64,000 bases of DNA. Origin: Thermoleophilia bacterium SCSIO 60948 (GTDB lineage Bacteria; Actinomycetota; Thermoleophilia; Solirubrobacterales; 70-9). A model generated the notes under the pieces. That model was not told the DNA's origin and searched no databases. It worked only from the letters and a program-made list of their open reading frames with translations. A program made the position numbers and the translations under genes. Positions 1 to 8,426 of the stretch are shown here, piece by piece; within the stretch, counting starts at the first letter, position 1; the number at the start of each line of letters is the position of its first letter. Where the stretch lies: the NCBI GenBank assembly GCA_021496505.1, contig CP053031.1, forward strand, positions 3,092,001 through 3,156,000, given 5' to 3'.

Positions 1-812
1 ACGCGGTGCTCTCCTCGACGCACAAGATCGTCGGGAGCCTCACCCAATCGGCGATCCTGCATCTCGGCCACACCGACCTGATCGACGAGCGGCTCGTCGA
101 CCGCGCCGTGACGCTGATCGAGTCGACGAGCCCGAACGGTCCGCTCACCGCCTCGCTCGACGCGGCTCGGCGCCAGGCCGCCACCCGGGGCGAGGAGCTG
201 CTCGCTGAGACGGTCACCTCGCTGGCCGCGCTGCGCGAGGAGATCCGCGGGATCGACGGCCTCGACGTGCTCGACGAGCGCCTCCTCGAGCGGCCGAGCG
301 TTCACGACTTCGACCCGCTCCGGCTCGTCGTCGACGTCCGCGGAACCGGGGTCACCGGGCACCGGATCGCCGAGCTGATGCGCGCCTCGCACGACATCAA
401 CCTCGAGCTGTTCTCCGAGAACGTCGTCGTCGCGGTGTTCGGGCTCGGTGAGCGCGCCCGCGAGACGGGCGCGCGGCTCGTCGAGGCGCTGCGCGCGGCG
501 ACCGCCTCGATCGGCGAGTCGGGAGAGCGTGAGGAGCGCGCGTTTGCCGAACCGCCGCAGTGGGGCCGGCCCGAGCTGACGCCGCGTGAAGCCTTCCTCG
601 CCGCCCATGACGTGGTCCCCTTCGACGAGGCCGAGGGACGGATCGCCGGCGAATCGCTCGCCGCCTACCCTCCGGGTGTGCCGAACGTGCTCCCAGGCGA
701 GCTGCTGACCCGCCAGACGCTCGACTACATCGCCGACTCGATCGGCCACGGCGGACTGGTCCGCGGCGCGAGCGACCGCTCGCTGAAGACGATCCGCGTG
801 GTGTCGCGATGA
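1..812 (+). CDS. Orn/Lys/Arg-type decarboxylase, C-terminal part (5' end outside window)
   Basis: PLP-dependent basic amino-acid decarboxylase of fold type I. The visible part opens with STHKIVGSLTQSAILHLG, the Ser-x-His-Lys segment whose lysine binds PLP, and continues through the small and C-terminal domains of the family. Expected activity is cytosolic decarboxylation of arginine, lysine or ornithine to agmatine, cadaverine or putrescine; the substrate cannot be read from this fragment. The frame is open from base 3, so the true start lies upstream of the window. The stop overlaps the next ATG (ATGA at 809-812), which implies translational coupling with the guanidino hydrolase that follows and slightly favours arginine as substrate. 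Confidence 0.85.
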   Translation, partial: AVLSSTHKIVGSLTQSAILHLGHTDLIDERLVDRAVTLIESTSPNGPLTASLDAARRQAATRGEELLAETVTSLAALREEIRGIDGLDVLDERLLERPSVHDFDPLRLVVDVRGTGVTGHRIAELMRASHDINLELFSENVVVAVFGLGERARETGARLVEALRAATASIGESGEREERAFAEPPQWGRPELTPREAFLAAHDVVPFDEAEGRIAGESLAAYPPGVPNVLPGELLTRQTLDYIADSIGHGGLVRGASDRSLKTIRVVSR

Positions 813-1708
813 GCCGCGACGGCGCGGCCGGGGTGGGGCCGGACGGGCGCTGGGGTTCGGACTCCGAGTACGCGACGCTCCACGACATCCTCCTCGGACC
901 GCCCGAGAACTACCGCTGGCGGGCGACGAGCATGATCTCGAAGGCGACGCTCGAGAGCGGGCGGACGTTCGACGGCGAGCTCGCGCTCGCCCAGCACCGC
1001 GAGCTGATGGCCGCATACGACCAAGCGGGCGTGCGCACCCACTTCCTCGAAGGCGACCCGGTGCTGCCCTACCAGGTGTTCTCGCGCGACTCGAGCGTGA
1101 TGACGCCGTGGGGCGGCTACGTGACGGCGCCGAAGCAGCAGTGGCGCCGCGGCGAGTACTCGGCGGTGCTCGACTTCTACGCCGCCAACGACATCCCGCT
1201 CTGGCGCCGCGCGACGGCCGGCGCGATCGAGGGCGGCGACGTCGTCGTGATCGAACCCGGGAAGATCCTGATCGGCAACGGCGAGGAGCGGACCGAGGTC
1301 CAGGCCGCCAACCAGCTCGCCGACTGGTTTCGGGCCGAGGGCTGGGAGGCGCGGGTCGAGCCGATCCCGGGCCACTTCATCCACATCGACGTGCTCGTCT
1401 CCGTGCTCGCCCCACGCGTCGCGGCCGTCTGCGTCGACGCGGCCCCCACGGGTCTCGTGCGCTGGCTGCGTGACGCCGACTACGAGATCCTCGAGGTGTC
1501 GGTGGCCGACGCCTTCGGGCTCGGGGTCAACGCGATCTCACTCGGGGACGAGCGCGTGATATCGGCGTCGGGATCGGCGGCGCTGAACGAGAAGCTCCGC
1601 GCGCTCGGGCTCGAGGTCTTCGACCCCGACCTGTCGATGTTCACGCTCGGCGGCGGCGGAGCTCACTGCCTCGGCCAGCCGCTGCGGCGCACCTACCTCA
1701 GCGCCTGA
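809..1708 (+). CDS. DDAH/agmatine-deiminase-fold guanidino hydrolase
   Basis: Member of the amidinotransferase/arginine deiminase-like pentein superfamily (299 aa, the normal length for dimethylarginine dimethylaminohydrolase). Visible catalytic elements are EGGD near residue 142, the His of GHFIHIDVLVS near 190, and the nucleophilic Cys of GGGGAHCLGQPLRR near the C-terminus. Such enzymes hydrolyse a guanidino C-N bond via a covalent thiouronium intermediate. It overlaps the decarboxylase by 4 bp and is followed 2 bp later by an M20 carbamoylase. The context suggests agmatine (or another guanidine) to N-carbamoyl product rather than dimethylarginine. The fold is certain, the substrate inferred. 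Confidence 0.85.
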   Translation: MSRDGAAGVGPDGRWGSDSEYATLHDILLGPPENYRWRATSMISKATLESGRTFDGELALAQHRELMAAYDQAGVRTHFLEGDPVLPYQVFSRDSSVMTPWGGYVTAPKQQWRRGEYSAVLDFYAANDIPLWRRATAGAIEGGDVVVIEPGKILIGNGEERTEVQAANQLADWFRAEGWEARVEPIPGHFIHIDVLVSVLAPRVAAVCVDAAPTGLVRWLRDADYEILEVSVADAFGLGVNAISLGDERVISASGSAALNEKLRALGLEVFDPDLSMFTLGGGGAHCLGQPLRRTYLSA

Positions 1709-1710
1709 AG

Positions 1711-2949
1711 ATGACCGAGGCTCGCGCGGCGATCGACGCGGCCCGCGTGATCGCCGAGCTGCGCGAGCTCGACCGGCTGACCGGTGGGCCGGGCGGAGCG
1801 TGGCGCGTCGCCTGGGGCCCTGTCTGGCGCGAGGCGCGCGAATGGCTTGGCGCCCTGACCGCCGAGCTCGGCTGCGAGACCTGGCGTGACTCGGCGGGCA
1901 ACGAGTTCCACCGGCTTCGCGGCGCCGCCGATGGTCACGCGGTCGCGGTCGGATCGCACCTCGACTCGGTCGCCGACGGTGGCTGGCTCGACGGCGCCCT
2001 CGGTGTCGTCGCCGGGCTCGGTTGCGTTCGTGCCTGGGCCGAGGCCGGCGGGCCGCCGCGCGACATCGTCCTCTGTGACTGGGCCGACGAGGAGGGCTCG
2101 CGATTCGGCCACTCACTGCTCGGCAGCTCGGCGGCCGCGGGCACGCTCGACGCGGGAGCGGCGGCGGAACTGACGGATGCCGACGGCGTCACGCTCGGGG
2201 AGGCGCTCGCCGAGAACGGACTCGACGCGGCGCGACTCGGCGATGCCGAATCGGAGCGACCGAACCTCGGCGCCTACCTCGAGCTGCACATCGAGCAGGG
2301 CCCGGTCCTCGAGTCGGAGGGGCTCGCCGCGTCGGCGGTTCGCGGAACCGCGGGCGTCGAGCGCTTCGGGCTGCGCTTCGGCGGCCGCGCCTCGCACGCG
2401 GGAACGACGCCGATGGACCAACGCCGCGATGCGGGTCTCGCGGCGGCAGGGACCGCGCTCGAGACCGAGCGCGTCGCGATCGACCTCGGTGGCGTCGCGA
2501 CCGCGGGGCGACTCGAGCTCAGCCCGGGCGCGACGACGATCATCCCCGGTGAGGCCGAGCTGCTCGTCGACCTGCGGCATCCCGACCCCGATCTGCTCGG
2601 CGAGATGCTCGCCCGAGTGCGCGGCTTCGCCGACCTCGCGGCGAGCGAGCGTGGATGCTCGGTCGCGATGGAGCCGATCTGGCGGATCGCACCGATCGCC
2701 TTCGACGCCGGACTCGTCGCGCTCGCCGGCGAGGCCGTCTGCGAGAGCGAGCGCGGCCGGGCCGAGCCGCTGACCAGCGGCGCGCTCCACGACGCAGCCA
2801 ACGTCGCGCTGTGGGCGCCGGTCGCGATGGTCTTCTCGAGCTCGATCGGCGGCCTCAGCCACAACCGTGACGAGGACACCTCCGAGGAGGACCTGCGGAT
2901 CGCGATCGAGGCCTACGGCGCCACCGTCGGGCGCGTTCTGGCCCGCTGA
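1711..2949 (+). CDS. M20-family N-carbamoyl-amino-acid/allantoate amidohydrolase
   Basis: Zn-dependent amidohydrolase of the M20/M28 hydantoinase/carbamoylase branch (412 aa, usual length). In order: first metal His/Asp in GSHLDSVADGGWLDGALG, the bridging/catalytic pair in DWADEEGSRFG, metal His in ELHIEQGPVLE, the dimerisation-domain motif GRASHAGTTPMDQRRDAG, and the last His in LSHNRDEDTSEEDL. The family releases NH3 and CO2 from N-carbamoyl (ureido) compounds. It starts 2 bp after the deiminase-like gene, so it could act on that enzyme's N-carbamoyl product, for example N-carbamoylputrescine. Allantoate or N-carbamoyl-L-amino acids remain possible. Confidence 0.85.
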   Translation: MTEARAAIDAARVIAELRELDRLTGGPGGAWRVAWGPVWREAREWLGALTAELGCETWRDSAGNEFHRLRGAADGHAVAVGSHLDSVADGGWLDGALGVVAGLGCVRAWAEAGGPPRDIVLCDWADEEGSRFGHSLLGSSAAAGTLDAGAAAELTDADGVTLGEALAENGLDAARLGDAESERPNLGAYLELHIEQGPVLESEGLAASAVRGTAGVERFGLRFGGRASHAGTTPMDQRRDAGLAAAGTALETERVAIDLGGVATAGRLELSPGATTIIPGEAELLVDLRHPDPDLLGEMLARVRGFADLAASERGCSVAMEPIWRIAPIAFDAGLVALAGEAVCESERGRAEPLTSGALHDAANVALWAPVAMVFSSSIGGLSHNRDEDTSEEDLRIAIEAYGATVGRVLAR

Positions 2950-3017
2950 GCTCTCAGCCCGGCCTCGGTGGAATCTCAGACCGGCCAGGACCGGCTCGAG
3001 CGTCCACCAGAGCCCGG

Positions 3018-3701
3018 CTAGCCGGTGTGGACGGGGTCGCCCCCGCTGTCCTCGAGCGTGTTGCCGATCGGCGGAATCGGGTTGTCGCGCAGGATTCGCG
3101 CCATGTGGAGCAGGTTGTGCGCGCACCACGAGCTCGTTCGCAGCGTGTAGGGGTGCTCGGGGCCGCCGGCGTCGAGGTATGACGGGCCCGGCCCGGCCGG
3201 GCCGACCCAGTAGGTGTCGGCGTTCGGCGGAACGACGCATCCGAGATGGGTCAGGTTGAACAGGGTCGATTCGGCCGAGGAGTGGGCGCCGTCCTCGTTG
3301 CCCGTCACGACGACTCCGGCGACCTTGTTGTAGAGCGGGTACTGCCCGTGCTCGTTCGTCTCGTTGTAGGTCCCATCGAGGCGTTCGATGACCATCTGGC
3401 AGACGGACGAGCGGTGGCCGAACCAGATCGACATCCCGACGAGCAGGATGTCGGCGGCGATGACCTTCTCGAGGATCCGCGGCCACTCGTCGCCGTCGCC
3501 CTCGTCGGAGCTGACGCCGAAAGGGATCCTGTAGTCGACGGGCCGCAGGATCTCCGTCTCGACCCCGTGGTCGTCGAGCAGCCCGAGCACGCGGTTCATC
3601 AGCGCCTCGGTGTGCGAGCGCTCGGGTGAGCGCTTCAGCGTGCAGTTGAGCCCCAGGGCGCGCAGCCCCGCACCCGCGTCGGCACTCAGTCCCTCGGTCA
3701 T
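3018..3701 (-). CDS. NAD(P)H-dependent FMN reductase / flavodoxin-like oxidoreductase
   Basis: 227 aa, flavodoxin-like fold. The N-terminus (LGLNCTLKRSPERSHTEALM) is the phosphate-binding beta1-loop region of the NADPH-dependent FMN reductase family. Later GMSIWFGHRSSVCQMVIERLDG and VAGVVVTGNEDGAHSSAEST are the two other flavin-binding loops. It probably reduces flavin or quinones in the cytoplasm. The ATG at 3701-3699 was chosen because the longer reading frame upstream is only the antisense of the permease gene. It is divergent from the APC permease and convergent with the carbamoylase. Confidence 0.75.
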   Translation of the reverse strand: MTEGLSADAGAGLRALGLNCTLKRSPERSHTEALMNRVLGLLDDHGVETEILRPVDYRIPFGVSSDEGDGDEWPRILEKVIAADILLVGMSIWFGHRSSVCQMVIERLDGTYNETNEHGQYPLYNKVAGVVVTGNEDGAHSSAESTLFNLTHLGCVVPPNADTYWVGPAGPGPSYLDAGGPEHPYTLRTSSWCAHNLLHMARILRDNPIPPIGNTLEDSGGDPVHTG

Positions 3702-3836
3702 CCTCGGCCTCCTCGCCTCGCCGTTGCCTCGCGTAAGTGTGGACGGTCTGGACAATTGCACCGAACGCTCGCTCGGGTAGGTTGGGCGCCGGTCGCGCGA
3801 CCCCCGCTCGGCCGCGAGGAGAGGAGCGGCCGGACG

Positions 3837-5396
3837 ATGGAGAGCGCGTCGATCGCAGCCTCGCCTGCGACTGGGGAGGACCACGTCGACAAGGGCCTCA
3901 AGAAGGGGTCGGTCGGCTTCGTCGACCAGCTGTCGATCGGGCTCGCGTCGACCGCGCCCGCCTACTCGCTCGCCGCGGTCATCGGCTCGATCGTCGTCCT
4001 GACCGGCGTCCATGCGCCGGGAACGCTGCTGCTCTCGTTCGTCCCGATGTTCTTCATCGCGACGGCCTTCCTCTACATGAACCGCGTCGATCCGGACTGC
4101 GGAACCACGTTCTCGTGGGTCACGCGCGCGCTCGGCCCGTACCTCGGTTGGATGGGCGGCTGGGCGATATCCGTGACCGGGATCCTCGTGATCGGATCGC
4201 TCGCCGACGTCTCGGCCTTTTACATCTTCGACCTGCTCGGCTTCGACGAGCTCAAGCGCGAGCGCTTCGCGATCGTGGGCCTCGCGCTCCTGATCATGGG
4301 CGTGATGACCGCGATCTGCGTGATCGGCACCGAGGCGTCGGCACGGCTGCAGCGCGTGCTGACGCTGGGACAGGTCGGGATCATGCTGCTGTTCGCCCTC
4401 GTCGCCTTCGTCCGGCTCGCGATCGGCGACGCGCCGGAGCGCGCGATCACCCCCGAGCTCAGCTGGATATCGCCGTTCGGCGAGGGCGTCGAATACTCCT
4501 CGCTGCTCAGCGGACTGCTGCTGGGCGTCTTCATCTACTGGGGCTGGGAGAGCGCGGTCAACCTCGCCGAGGAGTCCGACAACGAGACCGGCGCCGGCGT
4601 GGCGGGCCTGATGTCGACGCTGATCCTGCTCGGCACCTACGTCGCGGTGGCGATCGCGCTGATCGCGACGGCGGGCCTCGAGAAGATCGAGCGCTTCGAC
4701 GACAACGCCGGGGTGCTCGGCGCCGTCGCGCAGGACGTCCTCGGCCCGCTCGCCTTCCTCGTCGTCGTCGCGATCATCGTCTCCGGCATCTCCTCGGCGC
4801 AGACCACGATCCTGCCCGGATCTCGCACCTCGCTCTCGATGGCCGCCGCGGGCGCGCTGCCGAAGAAGTTCGCGCAGATCCATCCGCGCTTCCTAACGCC
4901 GGACTTCGGGACGATCACGATCGGCGTCCTCGCCGCGGTCTGGTACGTCGGCGCGAGCCTCGTCTCCGACAACTTCCTGTTCGACTCGCTGTCGGCGCTC
5001 TCGCTCCTGATCGCCTTCTACTACGCGCTGACCGGCATCGCCTGTGCGATCTACTGGCGCCGCGAGCTGCTGCGATCGGTCAAGAACTTCCTCTTCATCG
5101 GCCTCGCGCCGTTGATCGGGGCGCTGCTGCTCGCCTACCTGCTCGGGGCGTCGGCGATCGAGGTCGGTGACCCGGCGAACTCCTACACGGGGCAGTCGGT
5201 GTTCGGGATCGGCGTGCCGCTGTTCATCGCCCTCTTCTTCTTCGTGAGCGGGCTCGTGCTGATGATCCTCTGGCGGGTGTTCGCGCGGCCCGAGTACTTC
5301 TCGCGGCGGCCGTTCCAGGCGGTGCCGCGGGACGTGGCCGAAGGCAGACGACGGGTCGAGGCGATCGGCGCCTCGGAGGACGAGGTGCCGGGATGA
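3837..5396 (+). CDS. APC-family amino acid permease
   Basis: 519-aa polytopic inner-membrane protein with about 12 hydrophobic segments, typical of the amino acid-polyamine-organocation superfamily. It starts with the characteristic GLKKGSVGFVDQLSIGLAST and AYSLAAVIG of TM1 and has GWESAVNLAEE in the TM6 region. ATG at 3837 is preferred over the longer frame because GAGGAGAGGAG lies just upstream and the N-terminus then matches the family. It overlaps the following UspA gene by 4 bp (ATGA). It probably imports an amino acid or amine; the nearby decarboxylase and carbamoylase genes make such a substrate plausible. Confidence 0.85.
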   Translation: MESASIAASPATGEDHVDKGLKKGSVGFVDQLSIGLASTAPAYSLAAVIGSIVVLTGVHAPGTLLLSFVPMFFIATAFLYMNRVDPDCGTTFSWVTRALGPYLGWMGGWAISVTGILVIGSLADVSAFYIFDLLGFDELKRERFAIVGLALLIMGVMTAICVIGTEASARLQRVLTLGQVGIMLLFALVAFVRLAIGDAPERAITPELSWISPFGEGVEYSSLLSGLLLGVFIYWGWESAVNLAEESDNETGAGVAGLMSTLILLGTYVAVAIALIATAGLEKIERFDDNAGVLGAVAQDVLGPLAFLVVVAIIVSGISSAQTTILPGSRTSLSMAAAGALPKKFAQIHPRFLTPDFGTITIGVLAAVWYVGASLVSDNFLFDSLSALSLLIAFYYALTGIACAIYWRRELLRSVKNFLFIGLAPLIGALLLAYLLGASAIEVGDPANSYTGQSVFGIGVPLFIALFFFVSGLVLMILWRVFARPEYFSRRPFQAVPRDVAEGRRRVEAIGASEDEVPG

Positions 5397-5809
5397 ACAG
5401 AACGCTCGTCGTCGGCTTCGACGGCTCCGACTGCGCCGATGCGGCGCTCGATCACGCGATCGAGATCGCCTCCGAGCTCGGCGACCGGATCGTGATCACC
5501 TTCGGCTACGAGCCCTCGAACTACGGCGAGGAGCACGCCGCCCATCGCGAGGCGGTGCGAAAGCTCGGGGCCGAGGTCACCGAGAAGGCGATGGCGAAGG
5601 CGCGTGAGAGAAACGTCGACGCGGAGCTCGCGCTGGTTGCGAAGCGGCCGGTCGAGGCGCTGCTCGAGACGGCCGCCGCGCACGACGCCCGCGCGATCGT
5701 CATCGGCGGCTACGGCGAGCGACCGCTGAAGGGGGCGATCCTCGGCTCGACGCCGCACAAGCTCCTGCATCTCTCCGAGCGCCCGGTGCTCGTGGTCCCG
5801 GCCGACTGA
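5393..5809 (+). CDS. Universal stress protein, UspA domain
   Basis: Single-domain UspA (138 aa). It has the beta1 segment LVVGFDGSDCADAAL and the ATP-binding C-terminal motif GGYGERPLKGAILGSTPHKLL (G-x2-G-x9-G-S/T), so ATP binding is expected. It overlaps the end of the APC permease by 4 bp and is surely co-transcribed. UspA proteins are often partners or regulators of the transporter beside them. No membrane segment. Confidence 0.9.
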   Translation: MNRTLVVGFDGSDCADAALDHAIEIASELGDRIVITFGYEPSNYGEEHAAHREAVRKLGAEVTEKAMAKARERNVDAELALVAKRPVEALLETAAAHDARAIVIGGYGERPLKGAILGSTPHKLLHLSERPVLVVPAD

Positions 5810-5875
5810 CCCGCGCGCCCGTTTCGCGGACGGGGCACGCGGTACCTCCTCGATGGGGCGACGAGAGGAGAGACG

Positions 5876-7441
5876 ATGACTGTCGAGGCCGAGAGCGGGT
5901 TCGGCTCCTACGAGGAGGCGGTCGAGGGGCACACGTGGGACGTCCCGGAGCGCTTCAACATCGCCACCGCGGTCTGCGACGCCCACGATCCGGGCAAGCA
6001 GGCGATGATCTGGGAGCGCTTCGACGGCGAGCGCCGCGAGGTGAATTGGGGCGAGCTCCAGCGGCTCTCGAATCAGGCCGCCAACGCGCTGCGCGCCGAG
6101 GGGATCGAGCAGGGCGACCGCGTCGCGGTCGTATTGCCGCCGACGCCCGAGACGGCCGCGGTCTTCTTCGGCGTGTGGAAGTGCGGCGCGATCCTGCTCT
6201 CGATGTCGGTCCTCTACGGCGACGACGGGATCCGCCATCGGCTCGACGACTCGGGCGCGAAGCTCGTCGTGACCGACGAGGCCAACGCCCCGCGCTTCGA
6301 GGGGATGCCGGTCGGCAAGGTCGTCGTCCTCGACGAGGACTGGCTCGGCTCGCAGAGTGAGGAGTTCGACGCGGTCGACACCGCCGCCGACGATCCGGCC
6401 CAGCTCTACTACACGTCCGGCACGACCGGCCTCGCCAAGGGCATCGTCCACGCCCATCGCTACGTCCTCGCCCACAACGAGTTCGTCTACTGCCACGAGG
6501 TCCAAGAGGGCGAGCGCTTCCACGGGATGGGCGAGTGGGCCTGGGCGGCGGGCATCGCGCCGCTCCTCGGTCCGTGGCTCCACGGCGCCGTCCAGGTCGT
6601 GCTCCAGCGCGAGGGCGGCTTCGACCCGGAGCAGCAGCTCGACTTCCTGAGCCGCAACGAGGTCACGAACGTGTTCACCACGCCGACGGCGATGCGCTCG
6701 ATGATGAGCATCGAGAACGCGGGCGAGCGCTACCCGCAGCGGTTCCGCCGCGTCTGCTCGGCCGGCGAGCCACTCAACCCGGAGGCGATCCGCTGGTTCC
6801 GCGACGAGTACGGGATCACCGTGCTCGACTACTACGGCCTCACCGAGAGCTATCCGCTGTGCGCGAACTATCCGTTCATGGAGGTCCGCGAGGGCTCGAT
6901 GGGCAAGCCGGCGCCGGGCTGGGACGTCAAGATCCTCGACGAGGACGAGAAGCCCGTCGAGCAGGGGGACAAGGGTGAGATCTGTCTGCGCGCGCGGTCG
7001 AACCCGCACTGGCCGATCGGCTACTGGAACCGGCCCGAGGACACGGAGGCGGACTTCGGCGGCGCGTGGTTCCACACCAAGGACGCCGCCTCCCAGGACG
7101 AGGACGGGTACTTCTGGTACGAGGGCCGCGCCGACGACGTGATCATCTCCGCCGGCTACCGGATCGGTCCGTTCGAGGTCGAGTCGGCGTGCCTCGAGCA
7201 CGACGCGGTCGCCGAGGCCGCGGCGGTCGCCAAGCCGGACGAGCGGCGGGGCAACATCGTCAAGTGCTTCATCGTCCTCGGTGAGGGGCGCGAGGCCTCC
7301 GACGAGCTCGCCGACGAGATCTCGCAGTTCGTCCGCGGGCGGCTGTCCGCCTACGCCTACCCGCGCGAGATCGAGTTCGCGACCGAGCTGCCGAAGACCC
7401 TGACGGGCAAGATCCGCCGCATCGAGTTGCGCGAGGCCTGA
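5876..7441 (+). CDS. AMP-forming acyl-CoA synthetase (medium-chain/benzoate-CoA ligase-like)
   Basis: 521-aa ANL-superfamily ligase. P-loop YYTSGTTGLAKGIVHAH (about residues 180-196), A5 motif DYYGLTESYPLC (about 320), GRADDVIISAGYRIGPFEVE (A8 hinge, about 420), and A10 lysine in LPKTLTGKIRR at the C-terminus. It activates a carboxylate as acyl-AMP, then acyl-CoA. The A8 form YRIGPFEVES is typical of ACSM/propionate- and medium-chain ligases. An AGAGGAGAG ribosome site precedes the ATG by a few bases. It is monocistronic by spacing and ends before a GC-rich hairpin at 7480-7499. Confidence 0.88.
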   Translation: MTVEAESGFGSYEEAVEGHTWDVPERFNIATAVCDAHDPGKQAMIWERFDGERREVNWGELQRLSNQAANALRAEGIEQGDRVAVVLPPTPETAAVFFGVWKCGAILLSMSVLYGDDGIRHRLDDSGAKLVVTDEANAPRFEGMPVGKVVVLDEDWLGSQSEEFDAVDTAADDPAQLYYTSGTTGLAKGIVHAHRYVLAHNEFVYCHEVQEGERFHGMGEWAWAAGIAPLLGPWLHGAVQVVLQREGGFDPEQQLDFLSRNEVTNVFTTPTAMRSMMSIENAGERYPQRFRRVCSAGEPLNPEAIRWFRDEYGITVLDYYGLTESYPLCANYPFMEVREGSMGKPAPGWDVKILDEDEKPVEQGDKGEICLRARSNPHWPIGYWNRPEDTEADFGGAWFHTKDAASQDEDGYFWYEGRADDVIISAGYRIGPFEVESACLEHDAVAEAAAVAKPDERRGNIVKCFIVLGEGREASDELADEISQFVRGRLSAYAYPREIEFATELPKTLTGKIRRIELREA

Positions 7442-7479
7442 TCCGGGGCGGCACCGGGCGCCGTAGCCGCCACACCAGC

Positions 7480-7499
7480 GCGGGTCGAGAGCGACCCGC
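7480..7499. terminator. Perfect 8-bp stem-loop after the acyl-CoA synthetase
   Basis: GCGGGTCG-AGAG-CGACCCGC forms a perfect 8-bp stem with a tetraloop 39 bp after the stop of the ligase gene and just before the ferritin-like gene. There is no T tract. It could be a terminator or an mRNA-stabilising 5' hairpin of the next gene. Confidence 0.45.
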
Positions 7500-7522
7500 C
7501 GTCGAAATGACAGGTGGCAGCG

Positions 7523-8272
7523 ATGGCGAATCTGAAGATCGAGGACGTCGACGTCGACGGCGCGGTGCGCGACAGCGCCGAGCGCGCGAGCTTCGAGCTC
7601 GAACGCGAGGGCGATACCCGCGCCGCGTTCCTCAAGAAGGCCGGTCTCGCCGGAGGTGCGGCGATCGGCGGCGGCGCGCTGCTCGGCGGCCTGGTCCCGG
7701 GCTCGGCGCTCGCGGCACCGAAGGGCGGGCGTCCGCCGCGCAGCTTCGGTCGCGGCGACACCGGGATCCTGAACTACGCGCTCACGCTCGAGTACCTCGA
7801 GTCGGCGTTCTACAACCGGGCCCAGAAGAACCAGGACACGACGCCGTTCATCACAGACGACTCGACGCTCCGCTTCCTCGCCGCCACGGTCCGCGACGAG
7901 AAGGCGCACGTCAAGACGCTCCAGCAGGTGCTCGGCCGCAAGGCGGTCGACCGTCCGACGTTCGACTTCGGAAACACGGTCAGCGACCAGGACGCGTTCC
8001 AGCAGACGGCGTTCGCGCTCGAGAACACGGGCGTCTCGGCCTACCTCGGCCAGGCCTACAACATCAAGTCGCGCGCGGTCGGCGAGGCCGCGCTCTCGAT
8101 CGCGACGATCGAGGGACGCCACGCCGGATTGATCGGCGAGATCGTCGCCGCCGCCGCGGGTGACGACTACGAGGAGTCGGCGAACAGGATCGCCCCGGAC
8201 GGCCCGTTCGACAAGCCGCTGAGCGCCAAGCGCGTGCTGCGGATCGTGAAGAGCACCGGCTTCATCCAGTAG
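7523..8272 (+). CDS. Secreted ferritin-like domain protein (paralogue 1)
   Basis: 249-aa protein. A conserved polar N-terminus (about 30 aa) is followed by TRAAFLKKAGLAGG and an Ala/Gly hydrophobic stretch, a Tat-like signal with only one Arg, then a Ferritin_2/desiccation-related PCC13-62 type four-helix domain. ILNYALTLEYLESAFY and VRDEKAHVKTL carry the Glu and E-x2-H residues expected for a di-iron site. ATG 7523 is chosen over the upstream GTG because AGGTGG lies six bases before it. About 75% identical by eye to the next gene, so a tandem duplication. Role unknown; stress or desiccation protection is the usual inference. Confidence 0.75.
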   Translation: MANLKIEDVDVDGAVRDSAERASFELEREGDTRAAFLKKAGLAGGAAIGGGALLGGLVPGSALAAPKGGRPPRSFGRGDTGILNYALTLEYLESAFYNRAQKNQDTTPFITDDSTLRFLAATVRDEKAHVKTLQQVLGRKAVDRPTFDFGNTVSDQDAFQQTAFALENTGVSAYLGQAYNIKSRAVGEAALSIATIEGRHAGLIGEIVAAAAGDDYEESANRIAPDGPFDKPLSAKRVLRIVKSTGFIQ

Positions 8273-8291
8273 CGGCCGGCACCGGTGGGAG

Positions 8292-8326
8292 CCGCCGAGT
8301 CTTTAGGGGATCCAGAGACTCGGCGG
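8292..8326 (+). terminator. Strong hairpin between the ferritin-like paralogues
   Basis: CCGCCGAGTCT (8292-8302) pairs perfectly with AGACTCGGCGG (8316-8326) around a 13-nt loop, starting 20 bp after the stop of paralogue 1. An 11-bp GC-rich stem at this place is most simply a terminator or attenuator that lets the two paralogues be expressed at different levels. Confidence 0.65.
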
Positions 8327-8426
8327 TGATCCGCCGCCTCGTGGGTGGCCGTATCCCAACCGAAGGACCGACTCGCCTGGGAGCCGTGTGGCGGGTCGAG
8401 AACCGACAGAAGGTGGACCTCTCCAC

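Noticed and set aside
3702-4883. Long N-terminal extension of the flavodoxin-like gene
   Set aside because: It runs antisense through the APC permease and is Arg/Asp-rich. The fold begins at the ATG at 3701.
5183-8122. 979-codon open frame on the minus strand
   Set aside because: It is antisense to the permease end, UspA, acyl-CoA synthetase and ferritin-like genes, all with strong family motifs. Its translation is Arg/Ala/Asp-rich without any domain, as GC-rich shadows are.
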